From positions 2,170,001 through 2,234,000 of the forward strand of contig OY101116.1 of assembly GCA_956465555.1 (NCBI GenBank): 64,000 bases of DNA, in the 5' to 3' direction. This document shows, piece after piece, positions 10,901 to 19,106 of the stretch. The stretch is from Nitzschia sp. pyKryTriq1. Lineage: Eukaryota; Bacillariophyta; Bacillariophyceae; Bacillariales; Bacillariaceae. A program made the position numbers and the translations under genes. The notes beneath the pieces were generated by a model. That model had not been told where the DNA came from. It ran no database searches and saw only the letters and a program-made list of their open reading frames with translations. Each line of letters begins with the position of its first letter. Position 1 is the first letter of the stretch.

Positions 10901-12245
10901 GTGTCGATACCGACTCCGAGCTCTTATGTCTTCGCCTACCATCCCGGGAAACTGACCTGGTACGCCTGGCGTCTTTTGAGCTTGATCGTCTTCTTTGAGG
11001 CGATTTCGATGATTCCCGCCTAGAGGTAGATGGTGGTGTATTTTTTTCTGTCCGATAGCGATCGCTGTGTTCACTAGATGAAGAAAGCATGCGACGATCA
11101 GACTTGACTTTTTCATTGTAAGGTTCTTGCTCTCTTCCTGACGACAACGATGATCTTGATTGGCCTCTTCGATCACGATTACTGTGCTCACTAGCTGAAA
11201 GCGCTTGACGCTCTGACCTAACTTTCGACACTTCCCGTGTTGATGACATTGAATATCTTGATTGGCCCCTTTCGTCCCGATCGAAGTCGTGTTCCGACAT
11301 TGAAAGAAGGTTACGTTCTGATTTGGCTTTGGAAATCGACTTGGACGCCCTCGAAGGAGGCCGGCCACCATGACGGTCATCCACAATTTCTGGTTGAAAG
11401 GATATCGAAGGTATTGGTCCTGAAATGAGGTTTCGTTCTGATTTCGGTTTGGACACAAAATCGGATGTTTTGGATGATTTCTTTGGAGATATTCTCATTT
11501 CTTCGACGGAAGAAATTTGACGAGGGGATGTGAATGTTATCTTTTCGTCTTTTCGATAGGATTTATAATCTTTCCCCGGCTCTTTGAAAGACTTTGATGC
11601 TGGTGGCACCCAACCATCGGCTGCCCACGAATCATGTCCATCTACCTCGTCGAGCGCGTTGCCGTCCCCTACATTTTTCATCATACGCTCGATGTATTCC
11701 TGGTGATCCTTAAGGGTCATAGTACCTAGTCCTTCTCTGACTTGACTCGATTCCACGGCTTTTATTGACAAGTTGCGTTCTGACTGGGCCCTGCGCATTG
11801 TACCGCTGGATTTCACTTCTTTATGGTCGGAAGTTGATGCCAAGGACCCTACTGGTGACAGATGCCTCGAGGAGCGGCTGCTACTTTTTCTTGGCGATTT
11901 CCCTGGTGTCCCTGGTGGCGAATGACTTGACGTCTTGTACTCTATCGACTGCCCCGCTGGCATTCTTCGTGTTGATTTCTCTTTCTCGTGTCGTTTTCGG
12001 TAGCTCGAACGTCCGCTGGGAGGTGTGGACATCGGAGGTTGAGGCGGCGGAATAGGTGCCGGAGCTGGCCCCTGTGACGATGATAACGGACTTCGCCCAG
12101 CATCGAATTTATCCATCAAGCCATTAGATGATGCATCTCCCCGTGACGTAGGTATAGGCGACCGCAGCGGTGCTGGTGTATCGTCGAACAGTTCCAACAC
12201 TTTCGTAGACGACGCACGCTGAAAACCAGGTCTCTTCGACGACAT
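7983..12245 (-). CDS. Large SR-rich, IQ-motif and coiled-coil protein (paralogue 1)
   Basis: Single uninterrupted frame of 1420 aa; the start ATG is at 12245. Residues 1 to about 900 are disordered and dominated by Ser, Arg, Lys and Pro. SERNLLS-type motifs recur (AQSERNLS, KPKSERNLIS, KAKSERNLLS, KVRSERQALS). About four copies of a roughly 70-residue unit follow, centred on RRRDADGGRRSYKSSES, SRSVSRD and SPESPRRRS. From about residue 1010 come three IQ-like helices (ANVIQRWTRRKLENLAIQRR, ALRIERMIRGHQGKTALERL, ASIAIQTTMRVYLAKLTRER). A long charged coiled coil comes next, then a conserved C-terminal module (VETMFHELNDFAKKKVAEKK, YKVLEGV, IKECEQELSNELL). IQ motifs usually bind calmodulin or centrin. 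The same C-terminal module recurs in the gene at 16276..17841. I do not recognise a named family; a cytoskeletal or centrosomal role is only a guess. Confidence 0.85.
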   Translation of the reverse strand: MSSKRPGFQRASSTKVLELFDDTPAPLRSPIPTSRGDASSNGLMDKFDAGRSPLSSSQGPAPAPIPPPQPPMSTPPSGRSSYRKRHEKEKSTRRMPAGQSIEYKTSSHSPPGTPGKSPRKSSSRSSRHLSPVGSLASTSDHKEVKSSGTMRRAQSERNLSIKAVESSQVREGLGTMTLKDHQEYIERMMKNVGDGNALDEVDGHDSWAADGWVPPASKSFKEPGKDYKSYRKDEKITFTSPRQISSVEEMRISPKKSSKTSDFVSKPKSERNLISGPIPSISFQPEIVDDRHGGRPPSRASKSISKAKSERNLLSMSEHDFDRDERGQSRYSMSSTREVSKVRSERQALSASEHSNRDRRGQSRSSLSSGREQEPYNEKVKSDRRMLSSSSEHSDRYRTEKNTPPSTSRRESSKSPQRRRSSSKDARRTRSVSRDGRRRHKSSESVSTQESEYDGTRGYQKDADVPQSRERRSSSKDAKRTRSVSRDRRRRDADGGRRSYKSSESLSTEGSEYDDRYQRDVDVRKSRERRESSKSPESPRRRSSPKDTQRSRSVSRDRRRRDADGGRRSYKTSESMSTKESENDDRYERDADETKSRDRRRSSKSPESPRRRSGSKDAKRSRSTSRDGRRRDADGGRRSYDDRYQREADVPKSEMRRMLKKESNASKSPASSGGSRSRSLSVARGRRSSSRDGRRRDPDGERGRGDSSKLEEEQQLDSAYRTGEKYATRSEGTLSPRRPSDSKSPASLRGSKSPMRSPKRHSAPRTPTSLHGSKSPLPRRSGSKSPAPGRRRSRSMSRSRQKDSKSSSRVVASNIPDLSSTSLSSKESPKQSSKRASSVDAKVRRSFRRASRDMPASSAHSDGGGRRARASRKSSSGNDSKDDSKGWKSLQKKMASSTKDEQSSVQSLVSPGSNKPRRGRKTELLSNSDNSLGVESKNQNESESDRGKEKTKDAGKTRSKSQERKVRSKSSERRKSSDDGSVGAGVSRRRKREMDRSANVIQRWTRRKLENLAIQRRLLDVQTTSRRFREADFTFRMEHDKKFQLEAPISALRIERMIRGHQGKTALERLKDEKQRRLETASIAIQTTMRVYLAKLTRERAKWRKEYEWQRDYEKYKPEMAKYLEYIEIQRLVQHTSAQELEVVNAQLAKVEEEFEKEREKMTETMEIQKKIWGDVIRKRVEQEQAKKALEEKKQAEEGADLGLDPNTTPEEHRAEMEEENALMKDWIEKTRAKIKSKEDEGKELEKANADVETMFHELNDFAKKKVAEKKDLNGQQLMLSKMLIPKAVKSSEKATEEAKIEARSKLMHRRSIYKVLEGVQSSDAYDHELYEEIKNAIKECEQELSNELLEGDKMRELLIGDIEALFEIELAGLHELGDIPSGGAPDAGWNKLAKGVLANVGAKKKEKLTWDLLDKSIHD
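10280..10990 (-). repeat. Tandem repeat of about 210 bp inside the SR-rich gene
   Basis: The coding DNA repeats with a period near 208-210 bp. The phrase for RRRDADGGRRSYK and the phrase for DDRYQR recur with high nucleotide similarity at about 10320, 10490-10560, 10690-10770 and, more diverged, 10860-10940. Because the period is a multiple of three, the frame is kept. This points to recent expansion by unequal exchange. Confidence 0.75.
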
Positions 12246-13091
12246 TATTTTATCACATCCAACATGCGAAGTCTGGCGACCTTATTATTCAAGATGGCGG
12301 TCTCGCCTTTGTAGAAAGAAAGGATCCTCCAAAGCGTTGACAGTTGACAGAGGGCCGTCCCTTTTCTGTTCCTACTGTACCAGTTTGGTGTTTTTGGTAT
12401 TCGATTGATTATGTCTGCCACATTGTGTGACTTTTTGTACCGGTACACGGTAGACCAGGTAGGTACATATACCTGTTCGCGTATTTAACAAGCATGTACA
12501 CCTTCTTGGCCTCTTTTGTCTGTCGCCTGTGACCGCCGGGCGCCCCCCGCCCCCCCTCCGACGACTCCAAGGATCCCCCTTTGCGTGGTGTTCGACTTCG
12601 ACCCAAACGACCACCCAACATAGAAAGCCTCAATTTTTTTCATGCTCGCTTTACAGTAGTAGCTCCCGGCGAGTAGACTACTGGTACGCAAACTATGAAT
12701 ATTAGAAGTGTTCTACTAGTAGTAGAGAGTATTCTACGGTACAGGATACTGGAGAGAGGGTAGAGAAATGCAATATCACCTGATCAACAACGAGCAAGAA
12801 GCTGGAAACAAAGTGACTACTTGTACTAGATCATCTTCGAACCGTGACGAGACAGTGAGTAAAGGTGGCAAGCAAAGTTTTACTCGATGCAAGTCTTCAT
12901 CAGCTTTCCATGCTCCATTGTTCTCCAGCTATGGTGAGACTGACAGTCGATATCTTTCAAATGAAGCCTTTCATCCAGTCTTCTCCGAGCTCGCTGCTAC
13001 TCCAGGAATTCTCACTGGCTGTTCAACTGCAACCAGATAAATCCTGACTGATAGCTCAAGCCGAGGCAGCCTCCAGGATCTGTTCGTCTCT
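12246..13091. other. Intergenic region with CTAG/GTAC-rich tracts
   Basis: Separates two of the paralogous minus-strand genes. It holds a GTACCGGTACAC motif near 12438, a C-rich stretch at 12540-12560 and CTACTAGTAGTAGAG repeats at 12655-12740. A plus-strand 90-codon frame (12768..13040) shows no domain and is not called. Confidence 0.55.
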
Positions 13092-14390
13092 TTAGACCAC
13101 AATATCTGCGTAGTTCCTTCTTGCGAGATGAACACGGAATAATCTCTGAAGTTTAATCAATGCTTTGGTTTCTTCTGTCTCGATGCTCCATTTTGGGTCA
13201 ACGCTATTACCTGTACTCGAACCTGATGGTGGGACGTCGACTTCGTGCAAGTAGGATTCTTCCGTCCTCCTATCGAGCTGCACTGGAACAAGTGGCGAAA
13301 CTGATCGACTCTCATCAGCTCGCTGGTCGGAATCTACGTTTGTTTCTCGCGAAGATATTGTTGCAGTACTGGCAGACCCTCTTCTTGGTCTTCTAGATGA
13401 TTTGGCACTTCTGGAAGTCGAGCGCGTTCGGCCGGACGAATGATGCTTACGTGATTGAGAATGATTCCGTGTTGCTCCACTATGAGATCGACTCATCGTA
13501 AGGCTATTGGACCGACTCCTGGTATGACCACGTGATGGGCTACTTGTGCAGCTATGAGATCGACTCCTTGTACGGATATGGGACGGGCTCCGTGTGCGGC
13601 CATGAGATGGGCTTCGTCTCCGGCTCGAGGAACGCTCAGCGCGAGATCGAGACTTATTCCGATCTTGGATCGACTCTGGTCGAATCTTTCTAGGCGTTCG
13701 ATCCTTATGGACTCTATCTCGAGAGAATGAACGGTTCCGGTTACGGCTGCTCTCTCGGAGGCGGTCTTCGGTGCGAGACCGGCTAGTGGATCGAGTCCTC
13801 TCCTCCCTTTGCACGCCCTTCTCCCTCGACTGATGACGGATGCTGCTTCTTTTCATAGAGCATATCGGCAAAGATCCGACCCCTTCGTCTTGATTTGGTC
13901 TTCTGGGGGGCGATCGGCTTTTCCGGTGTTTTTTGTCCCTGCTACTGGAATTCATTGCCAAAGGCGGCCTCGGGAACTTTGGAGGCGACGACGTACTGGA
14001 GGCATCATCCAGACAACGGGTCCTCTGTTGTTTCTCTGGTGAAAGTCGGGGTGATAGAGCCGCACAAGTGGTGTACCTTGGGGGTCGGCCAGCCAGCGAC
14101 CTTCGGGGGGAAAGTCGTGCACCATCATTGGTGACTTTGTCGTCGACCACGGTATTGTTCCTTGTCCACTGAAAATCATCCAATTGCATCACCACACCTC
14201 GCGGCGACCGAGGCTTTTGTGGAGACTGAGATTTTCGACTTCGGATTCTCGTCCAGCTGTGTGGCACAGGGGAAACGATAAAGATATCTTCATCGCTGTT
14301 TGTCTCAGGTGGCGAATCATAATTGATACGATTGGATTTTCTGGAAGCATCGTGGTTTATTGAAGTGCAGCTTCTGCTGGATCCGTCCAT
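13092..14390 (-). CDS. SR-rich protein ending in an IQ motif (short paralogue 2)
   Basis: Single frame of 432 aa from the ATG at 14390. The N-terminal half is Ser/Pro/Arg-rich with SPRGVVM, LSPRLSPEK and SPPRRPNQDEG. The middle is a dense RS region in which SRSHS, SPSHGRTRSPSHIRTRS and TSRSRT repeat. The last 30 residues form a single IQ-like helix (ALIKLQRLFRVHLARRNYADIVV), after which the protein stops. Compared with its two neighbours it lacks the coiled coil and the conserved C-terminal module, so it is either a shortened family member or one specialised to the IQ segment. RS domains in general act in RNA processing or phospho-regulated assembly; here only composition supports that. No intron is apparent. 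Confidence 0.75.
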   Translation of the reverse strand: MDGSSRSCTSINHDASRKSNRINYDSPPETNSDEDIFIVSPVPHSWTRIRSRKSQSPQKPRSPRGVVMQLDDFQWTRNNTVVDDKVTNDGARLSPRRSLAGRPPRYTTCAALSPRLSPEKQQRTRCLDDASSTSSPPKFPRPPLAMNSSSRDKKHRKSRSPPRRPNQDEGVGSLPICSMKRSSIRHQSREKGVQREERTRSTSRSRTEDRLRESSRNRNRSFSRDRVHKDRTPRKIRPESIQDRNKSRSRAERSSSRRRSPSHGRTRSPSHIRTRSRSHSCTSSPSRGHTRSRSNSLTMSRSHSGATRNHSQSRKHHSSGRTRSTSRSAKSSRRPRRGSASTATISSRETNVDSDQRADESRSVSPLVPVQLDRRTEESYLHEVDVPPSGSSTGNSVDPKWSIETEETKALIKLQRLFRVHLARRNYADIVV

Positions 14391-15086
14391 TCTGAATCCG
14401 TCTGAGTACAGTAGTAGAGTGACCCGCTTAAGGAGGTATGATCAGTAACAGTCTCACGTCTTGCTATCTCTTCTGGAACGAACAGGAACAGTGAAGTGAT
14501 GATGGATGATATGAAAGAAGAAAGGCAAATGGTGAATTCGGAAATGCCCCTTCAATGAACTTCAAAACAAAGCAGGATCCAAGCAAGGAATGAGGCGAAA
14601 AAAGCCAGCAAAAGCACGGAGTTGGCTGCATCTTGCGAGCCAGCCAGTCAATTCAATAATTGCGTGGTCTTGGGCGGCGTTATGTATGGGTCTTTAGTCA
14701 CGATCAAAGATATAAGCCCCAACTGTGGCATTTCCTATACTGCCATTCAGTAGTAATAAGTCTATCGGCGTTCGTGACCTTGCCGTCCTGCCTTGCTTGC
14801 TTGAACAGCTAATAGATAATAGCAAGTGGAACTGCAACAAAATCGATGTGAAAGCAACCACTAAAGAATAGTTCGTACTGGTACTTCGTACAGTACATAC
14901 ATACCCGTACGAGCACAAGACCTCACGCGACCCAGCAGCCTGTACAGCACGTATTCCATTGTCATCGGTCATAACGCACGGCGGCATCATCATCGCAACT
15001 CTTCTGGTAGTGTACCTGCACCTGTACAGTACCTGTACCCGAACTACGATACTACAAGTATTTACTACTAACTACTAACGACTTGT
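14391..15086. other. Divergent intergenic region
   Basis: About 0.7 kb between the short SR-rich gene (minus) and the P4H-like gene (plus). GTAC-rich sequence lies at 14875-14910 and 15008-15045, and ACTACTAACTACTAACG lies just before the P4H start. A minus frame at 14694..14993 has no recognisable domain. Confidence 0.5.
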
Positions 15087-16172
15087 ATGATGGCGTCATA
15101 TCTTCTTGGTCGTTCCACTCCTCGACAATTCTTTCGAATGCCCAGTTTCGATGCGCTAGCGCTATCATCCGTTGCAGTTGTGGCAGCAGGCTCAATAGTC
15201 TATGCCTACGATCAAGGACAATACCCCCTATCGCTTCAAGTGGGCGGAAGCCAGTGTAAGTATAACTTTGATCCCAGTCGCCTAGAATTATCCCCCGAGA
15301 AATGCCGCCAGTTAGAAGCCGAAGGGTACCTAGTCATTGATGACTTTCTTTCGGCGGACGAGCTGTCCGCAGCAGCAGATTCTGCGTGTAAAATGGAATC
15401 ACGGCGTCCGGTAGAACAAGAGGTTGGAGGATTGGCAGCTCGATTCCTCGGCGTAAGAAGCAACAGCATTCTGTTCTACGATAAAGACTATGTGGGCGCT
15501 TCAGAACTTCGTGGAAGTGATGGGACCCGCCGTTGCGAAAATGATGAAAATGGGCTTTGGCATATACGAAGTTTGCTGAGAGGAATCGCCCATGCTGTCG
15601 AAGAGTCCGACTTTCAAGGATTTGAACAGTCCAAGAAGGGACAAGGCTTTCTCGATTACACGTCTGACGATACTTGGCTGGGCGTACCAGAAACAATTCA
15701 GTCGGCCAGATATCAAGCTCAGACGAGGAGATCCAAGAATGAAACCTCGGATGATGATTCCGATCAGCCGCTTAGCAACTACAACCATGCGCATCGAGAC
15801 GCGTGCACCCAACCATTTGTGGAACAAGGGCTCTTGGGATATCTGGGCTCACTCTACCTTCGAAAACGATATTTGACTTGCATTGTGTATCTGAACGAGA
15901 CGAGTGGAAGTGCAGGATCCACTGAACGTCCTTGGAGAGAAAGCGATGGTGGTCAACTACATCTTTTCATTGGCGCAGACTCTTCGGACGACACCGGTAC
16001 CAGTATTTTCGAAAACAACCATAGCGGCAACATGAAAAAGTCATCCAAGCTTGTTTCTATAGAGCCACGAGGTGGACGACTGGTACTACTTTCGTCGGAG
16101 CACGTCCTCCACCAAGTACAGTCCAGCTTTCGACAAAGAGTGGCATGTACCATCTGGTTAACCCTAAATTGA
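15087..16172 (+). CDS. 2-oxoglutarate/Fe(II) dioxygenase, prolyl 4-hydroxylase-like
   Basis: Single exon, 361 aa. A hydrophobic segment near residues 25-40 (LALSSVAVVAAGSIVYAYD) looks like a signal anchor or targeting helix. The catalytic double-stranded beta helix is clear. His236 and Asp238 (NHAHRDACT) supply the first two iron ligands. The core strand is RYLTCIVYLNE and WRESDGGQLHLF follows. The distal iron ligand His342 (EHVLHQV) is followed by Arg351 (FRQRVACTIWL), which should bind 2-oxoglutarate. The arrangement is like EGLN/PHD and P4H enzymes, which hydroxylate proline in target proteins; the substrate cannot be told. An inserted acidic loop separates the early helices from the HxD strand. 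It lies on the opposite strand between two SR-rich paralogues. Confidence 0.88.
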   Translation: MMASYLLGRSTPRQFFRMPSFDALALSSVAVVAAGSIVYAYDQGQYPLSLQVGGSQCKYNFDPSRLELSPEKCRQLEAEGYLVIDDFLSADELSAAADSACKMESRRPVEQEVGGLAARFLGVRSNSILFYDKDYVGASELRGSDGTRRCENDENGLWHIRSLLRGIAHAVEESDFQGFEQSKKGQGFLDYTSDDTWLGVPETIQSARYQAQTRRSKNETSDDDSDQPLSNYNHAHRDACTQPFVEQGLLGYLGSLYLRKRYLTCIVYLNETSGSAGSTERPWRESDGGQLHLFIGADSSDDTGTSIFENNHSGNMKKSSKLVSIEPRGGRLVLLSSEHVLHQVQSSFRQRVACTIWLTLN

Positions 16173-16275
16173 GTGCTTTGCCATGAATAATTCTTTCAAC
16201 CAATCGTTTAACTCGTCTCAAACAGGTCTTCGTTGCATAGCTGTACATCTTGTGGTTACGGAACAAATCAAGGTT

Positions 16276-17841
16276 TCAGGAATCTTCTTCCTCGTCGCTA
16301 TCGGAATCATTTTCTTTTCTCTCAAGAAGACGTTTGGCCTCTTCCGGGGTAAGGACCTGATTACCAATTGATTCCTCGCACTCCTTTATTATTCCCATTG
16401 ACTTTTCGAATAGCTCTTGGTCGCATAAGGACTTGACATTGTTGTAAACATGCCTGTACATAGAACCACGATACATCTCCTTGGCCGCTGTTTCGACAAT
16501 TGCACCAGAGGAACAAATCTTTAACTCGTGTCGGACTTTGCTCACCTCTACTTTGTTATAAACCTTTGCTTCCGCTTCCAGTTTCTTTTTCTCCGCCACG
16601 CTAGATTTAGCAAAGTGGTTGAGGACAGTAAACATATTCATCACCTTATCATTGATAGCCTGTAAATTGTCACGTTCTTCTTCCAGATCAGAGAGTAAAC
16701 CTTCCATCAAACTCACTTCAGAAGCCAATCGATCGTGCTCATTTTTCAGCCGCGTTTTTTCTTCGTTCATTTGCGTCATAGTCTCTTCTAGATGATCCTC
16801 GCTTACACCATGATCGAGTTGGTAGGCGAGTGATTCACGGAGCGAGGCCTCGATCTTCTTTTTCTCGTCGTCCTTTTGCATCTGCATATAGTCGATTTCA
16901 TTTTGAGTCTGCCGCTGAAGAGACATCAGTTTGCTCATAAACGCTAATCGTTCTTGTTCCAAGCGTGTTTTGTTCTTCCTCCTGTCCTCCACATATTTTA
17001 AATATTGTTTCTGTAGAAGATTGCTGCGATTTGAGGAACGAGCCAAAAAGCGCCGAGCAAGTGCTTGAAGCGCTGTTGCGGCCTTTTGTTGCAATCGGAC
17101 CTCACGAACAGAAATTCGTTTTGGACGAGCCCCTGGCGAAGAAGAAACTTGAAGCTCTTTCTGGCTGCTTGGGGGGATACGTGCACTAGTTAATGCTCGT
17201 TTTCTAACCGGCGTCCCATCCGACTCTATCGCTGCTGAACCGACCTTTGCATCCTCCTTACTTGTAGAACTTTCTCGAGATCGATTTAAACGATCAAGAA
17301 GGGATTTTGTTTTGGAGCAACTTCTATGAGGCGCCTGGCGAGGAGATGTGACATCAGTACTTGGAGTCTTCGTCGACGCAGAGCTAGACTGATTTCGATT
17401 TCTCCTCCTGATCGAGTTGGGTTGAAGACTTGCAGATCTGCTGCTACGGCTCTCGTGGACAGGTGACGTCTTCACCGACGCAGGTGATGAGCGTGTTGGT
17501 CGAGGCCGAGAACTCGACCGACTTCCACTTCTCGTTGACTGGTTGGGTTGAAGACTTGAAGATTCTTTCACAGGGCTCTCATATGACGCAGCAGGATTAG
17601 ATGGGCGCAACCGTCTCCTCCTTCTGACGGAATTATCCGTGTAAATCTCTCCAGCCCCATCCATTCCGAAATTTTCTAGCTCGCGTAGTTCAGCATGCGA
17701 TCTAGGTGACTCGAAACGTTTGCTCGAAGACGACTCGTTGATATTCCCCGCACTCCTTGATCTCTTCATTTCCGATAAATGCGTGGGACGATCCCGGCCT
17801 TGAGCATAGGAGTCAATCATCAAACATTGTCTTTCTCTCAT
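16276..17841 (-). CDS. SR-rich, IQ-motif and coiled-coil protein (paralogue 3)
   Basis: Single frame of 521 aa from the ATG at 17841; a second in-frame ATG (MIDSYAQ) is eight codons in. Residues 1 to about 250 are disordered and Ser/Arg-rich (RSRSAGNINESSS, SGSRSSSRPRPTRSS). An IQ-like helix follows (AATALQALARRFLARSSNRS), then a coiled coil of roughly 130 residues. The conserved C-terminal module comes next (VMNMFTVLNHFAKSSVAEKKKLE, YRHVYNNV, DQELFEKSMGIIKECEE) and the tail is acidic. The module aligns in order with the large gene at 7983..12245: MF-x2-LN-x-FAK-x2-VAEKK, then a basic RxSxYxxV helix, then D-x-EL-x-E and IKECE. This shared order supports a local gene family. Function unknown. 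The 3' end is 103 bp from the convergent P4H-like gene. Confidence 0.82.
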   Translation of the reverse strand: MRERQCLMIDSYAQGRDRPTHLSEMKRSRSAGNINESSSSKRFESPRSHAELRELENFGMDGAGEIYTDNSVRRRRRLRPSNPAASYESPVKESSSLQPNQSTRSGSRSSSRPRPTRSSPASVKTSPVHESRSSRSASLQPNSIRRRNRNQSSSASTKTPSTDVTSPRQAPHRSCSKTKSLLDRLNRSRESSTSKEDAKVGSAAIESDGTPVRKRALTSARIPPSSQKELQVSSSPGARPKRISVREVRLQQKAATALQALARRFLARSSNRSNLLQKQYLKYVEDRRKNKTRLEQERLAFMSKLMSLQRQTQNEIDYMQMQKDDEKKKIEASLRESLAYQLDHGVSEDHLEETMTQMNEEKTRLKNEHDRLASEVSLMEGLLSDLEEERDNLQAINDKVMNMFTVLNHFAKSSVAEKKKLEAEAKVYNKVEVSKVRHELKICSSGAIVETAAKEMYRGSMYRHVYNNVKSLCDQELFEKSMGIIKECEESIGNQVLTPEEAKRLLERKENDSDSDEEEDS

Positions 17842-19106
17842 CTTAAAAGGACAGCTTGAACGGTCAGTTTAAAGGTGGTTGTGAGTAGGAGTAGACTGAT
17901 TTCTGTGTTCCTAATTCCTTTCTGTGATTGTGGGCGTCTCAAGGCGAAGAACGTCCTTTATCTCTTCCATGCATGTTTTACAACACCGGATTGTGCACTT
18001 CCACTACTCTACTGTAGCTCTCGCTGCTCCCTACTAGCTAGTAGCTACTACTCTAGCTACTAGTAGTAGTAGAGCTACATGGTAGAGAGCTACGAGTAGT
18101 CTACTCCCCTTAGTCTCGGGCCTTTTGATACCAACACTACCACCAATACCCGCACTTTTTTCTACTGTACTTCTGGTAAAACGCCCAACAAGCTCTCGAG
18201 GCATAAGTAATATTGAGAACTTCAGTACCGAACCCCGTGACTATTATTTAGGGATCAACTATTATATATCACAGACAGAGAGGAATTATGACCAAGCGCG
18301 CGATAGACGAAGAAGAGAGGAAAGAGGCACCCACCCCCTTTTTCATGCGAATAATTATTGTTCGAAGGCGGAGTCGTCGTCCTCGTCGTCTCTCTCTCTA
18401 CTCTACTACTCTCTACTAGCTAGTAGTAGTACCTGGTACCGGTAGCGAGAGAGTCGTCGTCTAATACAGAGGAGGAGGAGTCGTTGTCGACGAAGATACG
18501 CGCACCCAACGTACTGTCTACTGTATCTATCGGTACCATTTCGTACTGATTACTGATACTCTAGTTAGAGAGCTAGCAGAGAGCCAATAGGCTACGGAAG
18601 CCATTCGGCCACTTTTCATCGTTGCCGATGCAATACCCAGCAAGAACATGAAAACGAGAAGAGCCCTATTGTAGGCTATACAATATTGGTAACCAGCATA
18701 CGAACGTGAATTGAGAAAGAGACTGCAAAAGACAAAAGAAGAAAAGCTCAGAAATTCCAAAAAGACACGAATTAAGGAAGATTTTTTAGTCTCCAGAAGA
18801 TAGAAAACCGAACAAGTCTAAAGGAACTATTTTTTGGGATCAGGTGAAAAGAAAGAAGAGATGAGGAGCAAGCGGCAACCATCGGCACCGGCTCAGAGTG
18901 CAGAAAAATTACCAATAGACAAGTCTTAAAAAATGTGTCTTCTTTACAAAAGTACACCACGCTCAGAGTAAGGACAAGGTGATGTAGCGGGCGAGATCCT
19001 CTGACGCTTTCCGGTCCAAAGCTGAGTGAGTCAGTCAGTCTCCCTCATCGACTCGCACACTATCAGCAGGCATCTATCTATTGAATGGGTAATTCTAGCT
19101 TAGTGT
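17842..19106. other. Long intergenic region with CTAG-rich inverted tracts
   Basis: About 1.27 kb with no convincing gene. At 17995-18110 and again at 18385-18440 the sequence is built from CTACTAG, CTAGTAG and AGTAGTAGAG words that could fold into hairpins. Open frames here (for example 18125..18445) are driven by these repeats. The stretch 18840-19080 near the KASII 3' end is ordinary sequence with no recognised features. Confidence 0.6.

Noticed and set aside
10682-11458. Minus-strand 258-codon frame and similar ones nearby
   Set aside because: Alternative-frame shadows of the repetitive RS-coding DNA; they repeat because the DNA repeats.
12768-13040. Plus-strand 90-codon frame between two paralogues
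   Set aside because: No protein features and no splice context; likely chance.
18125-18445. Plus-strand 106-codon frame
   Set aside because: Generated by CTAG-rich repeats; the Ser/Tyr runs mirror the repeat words.
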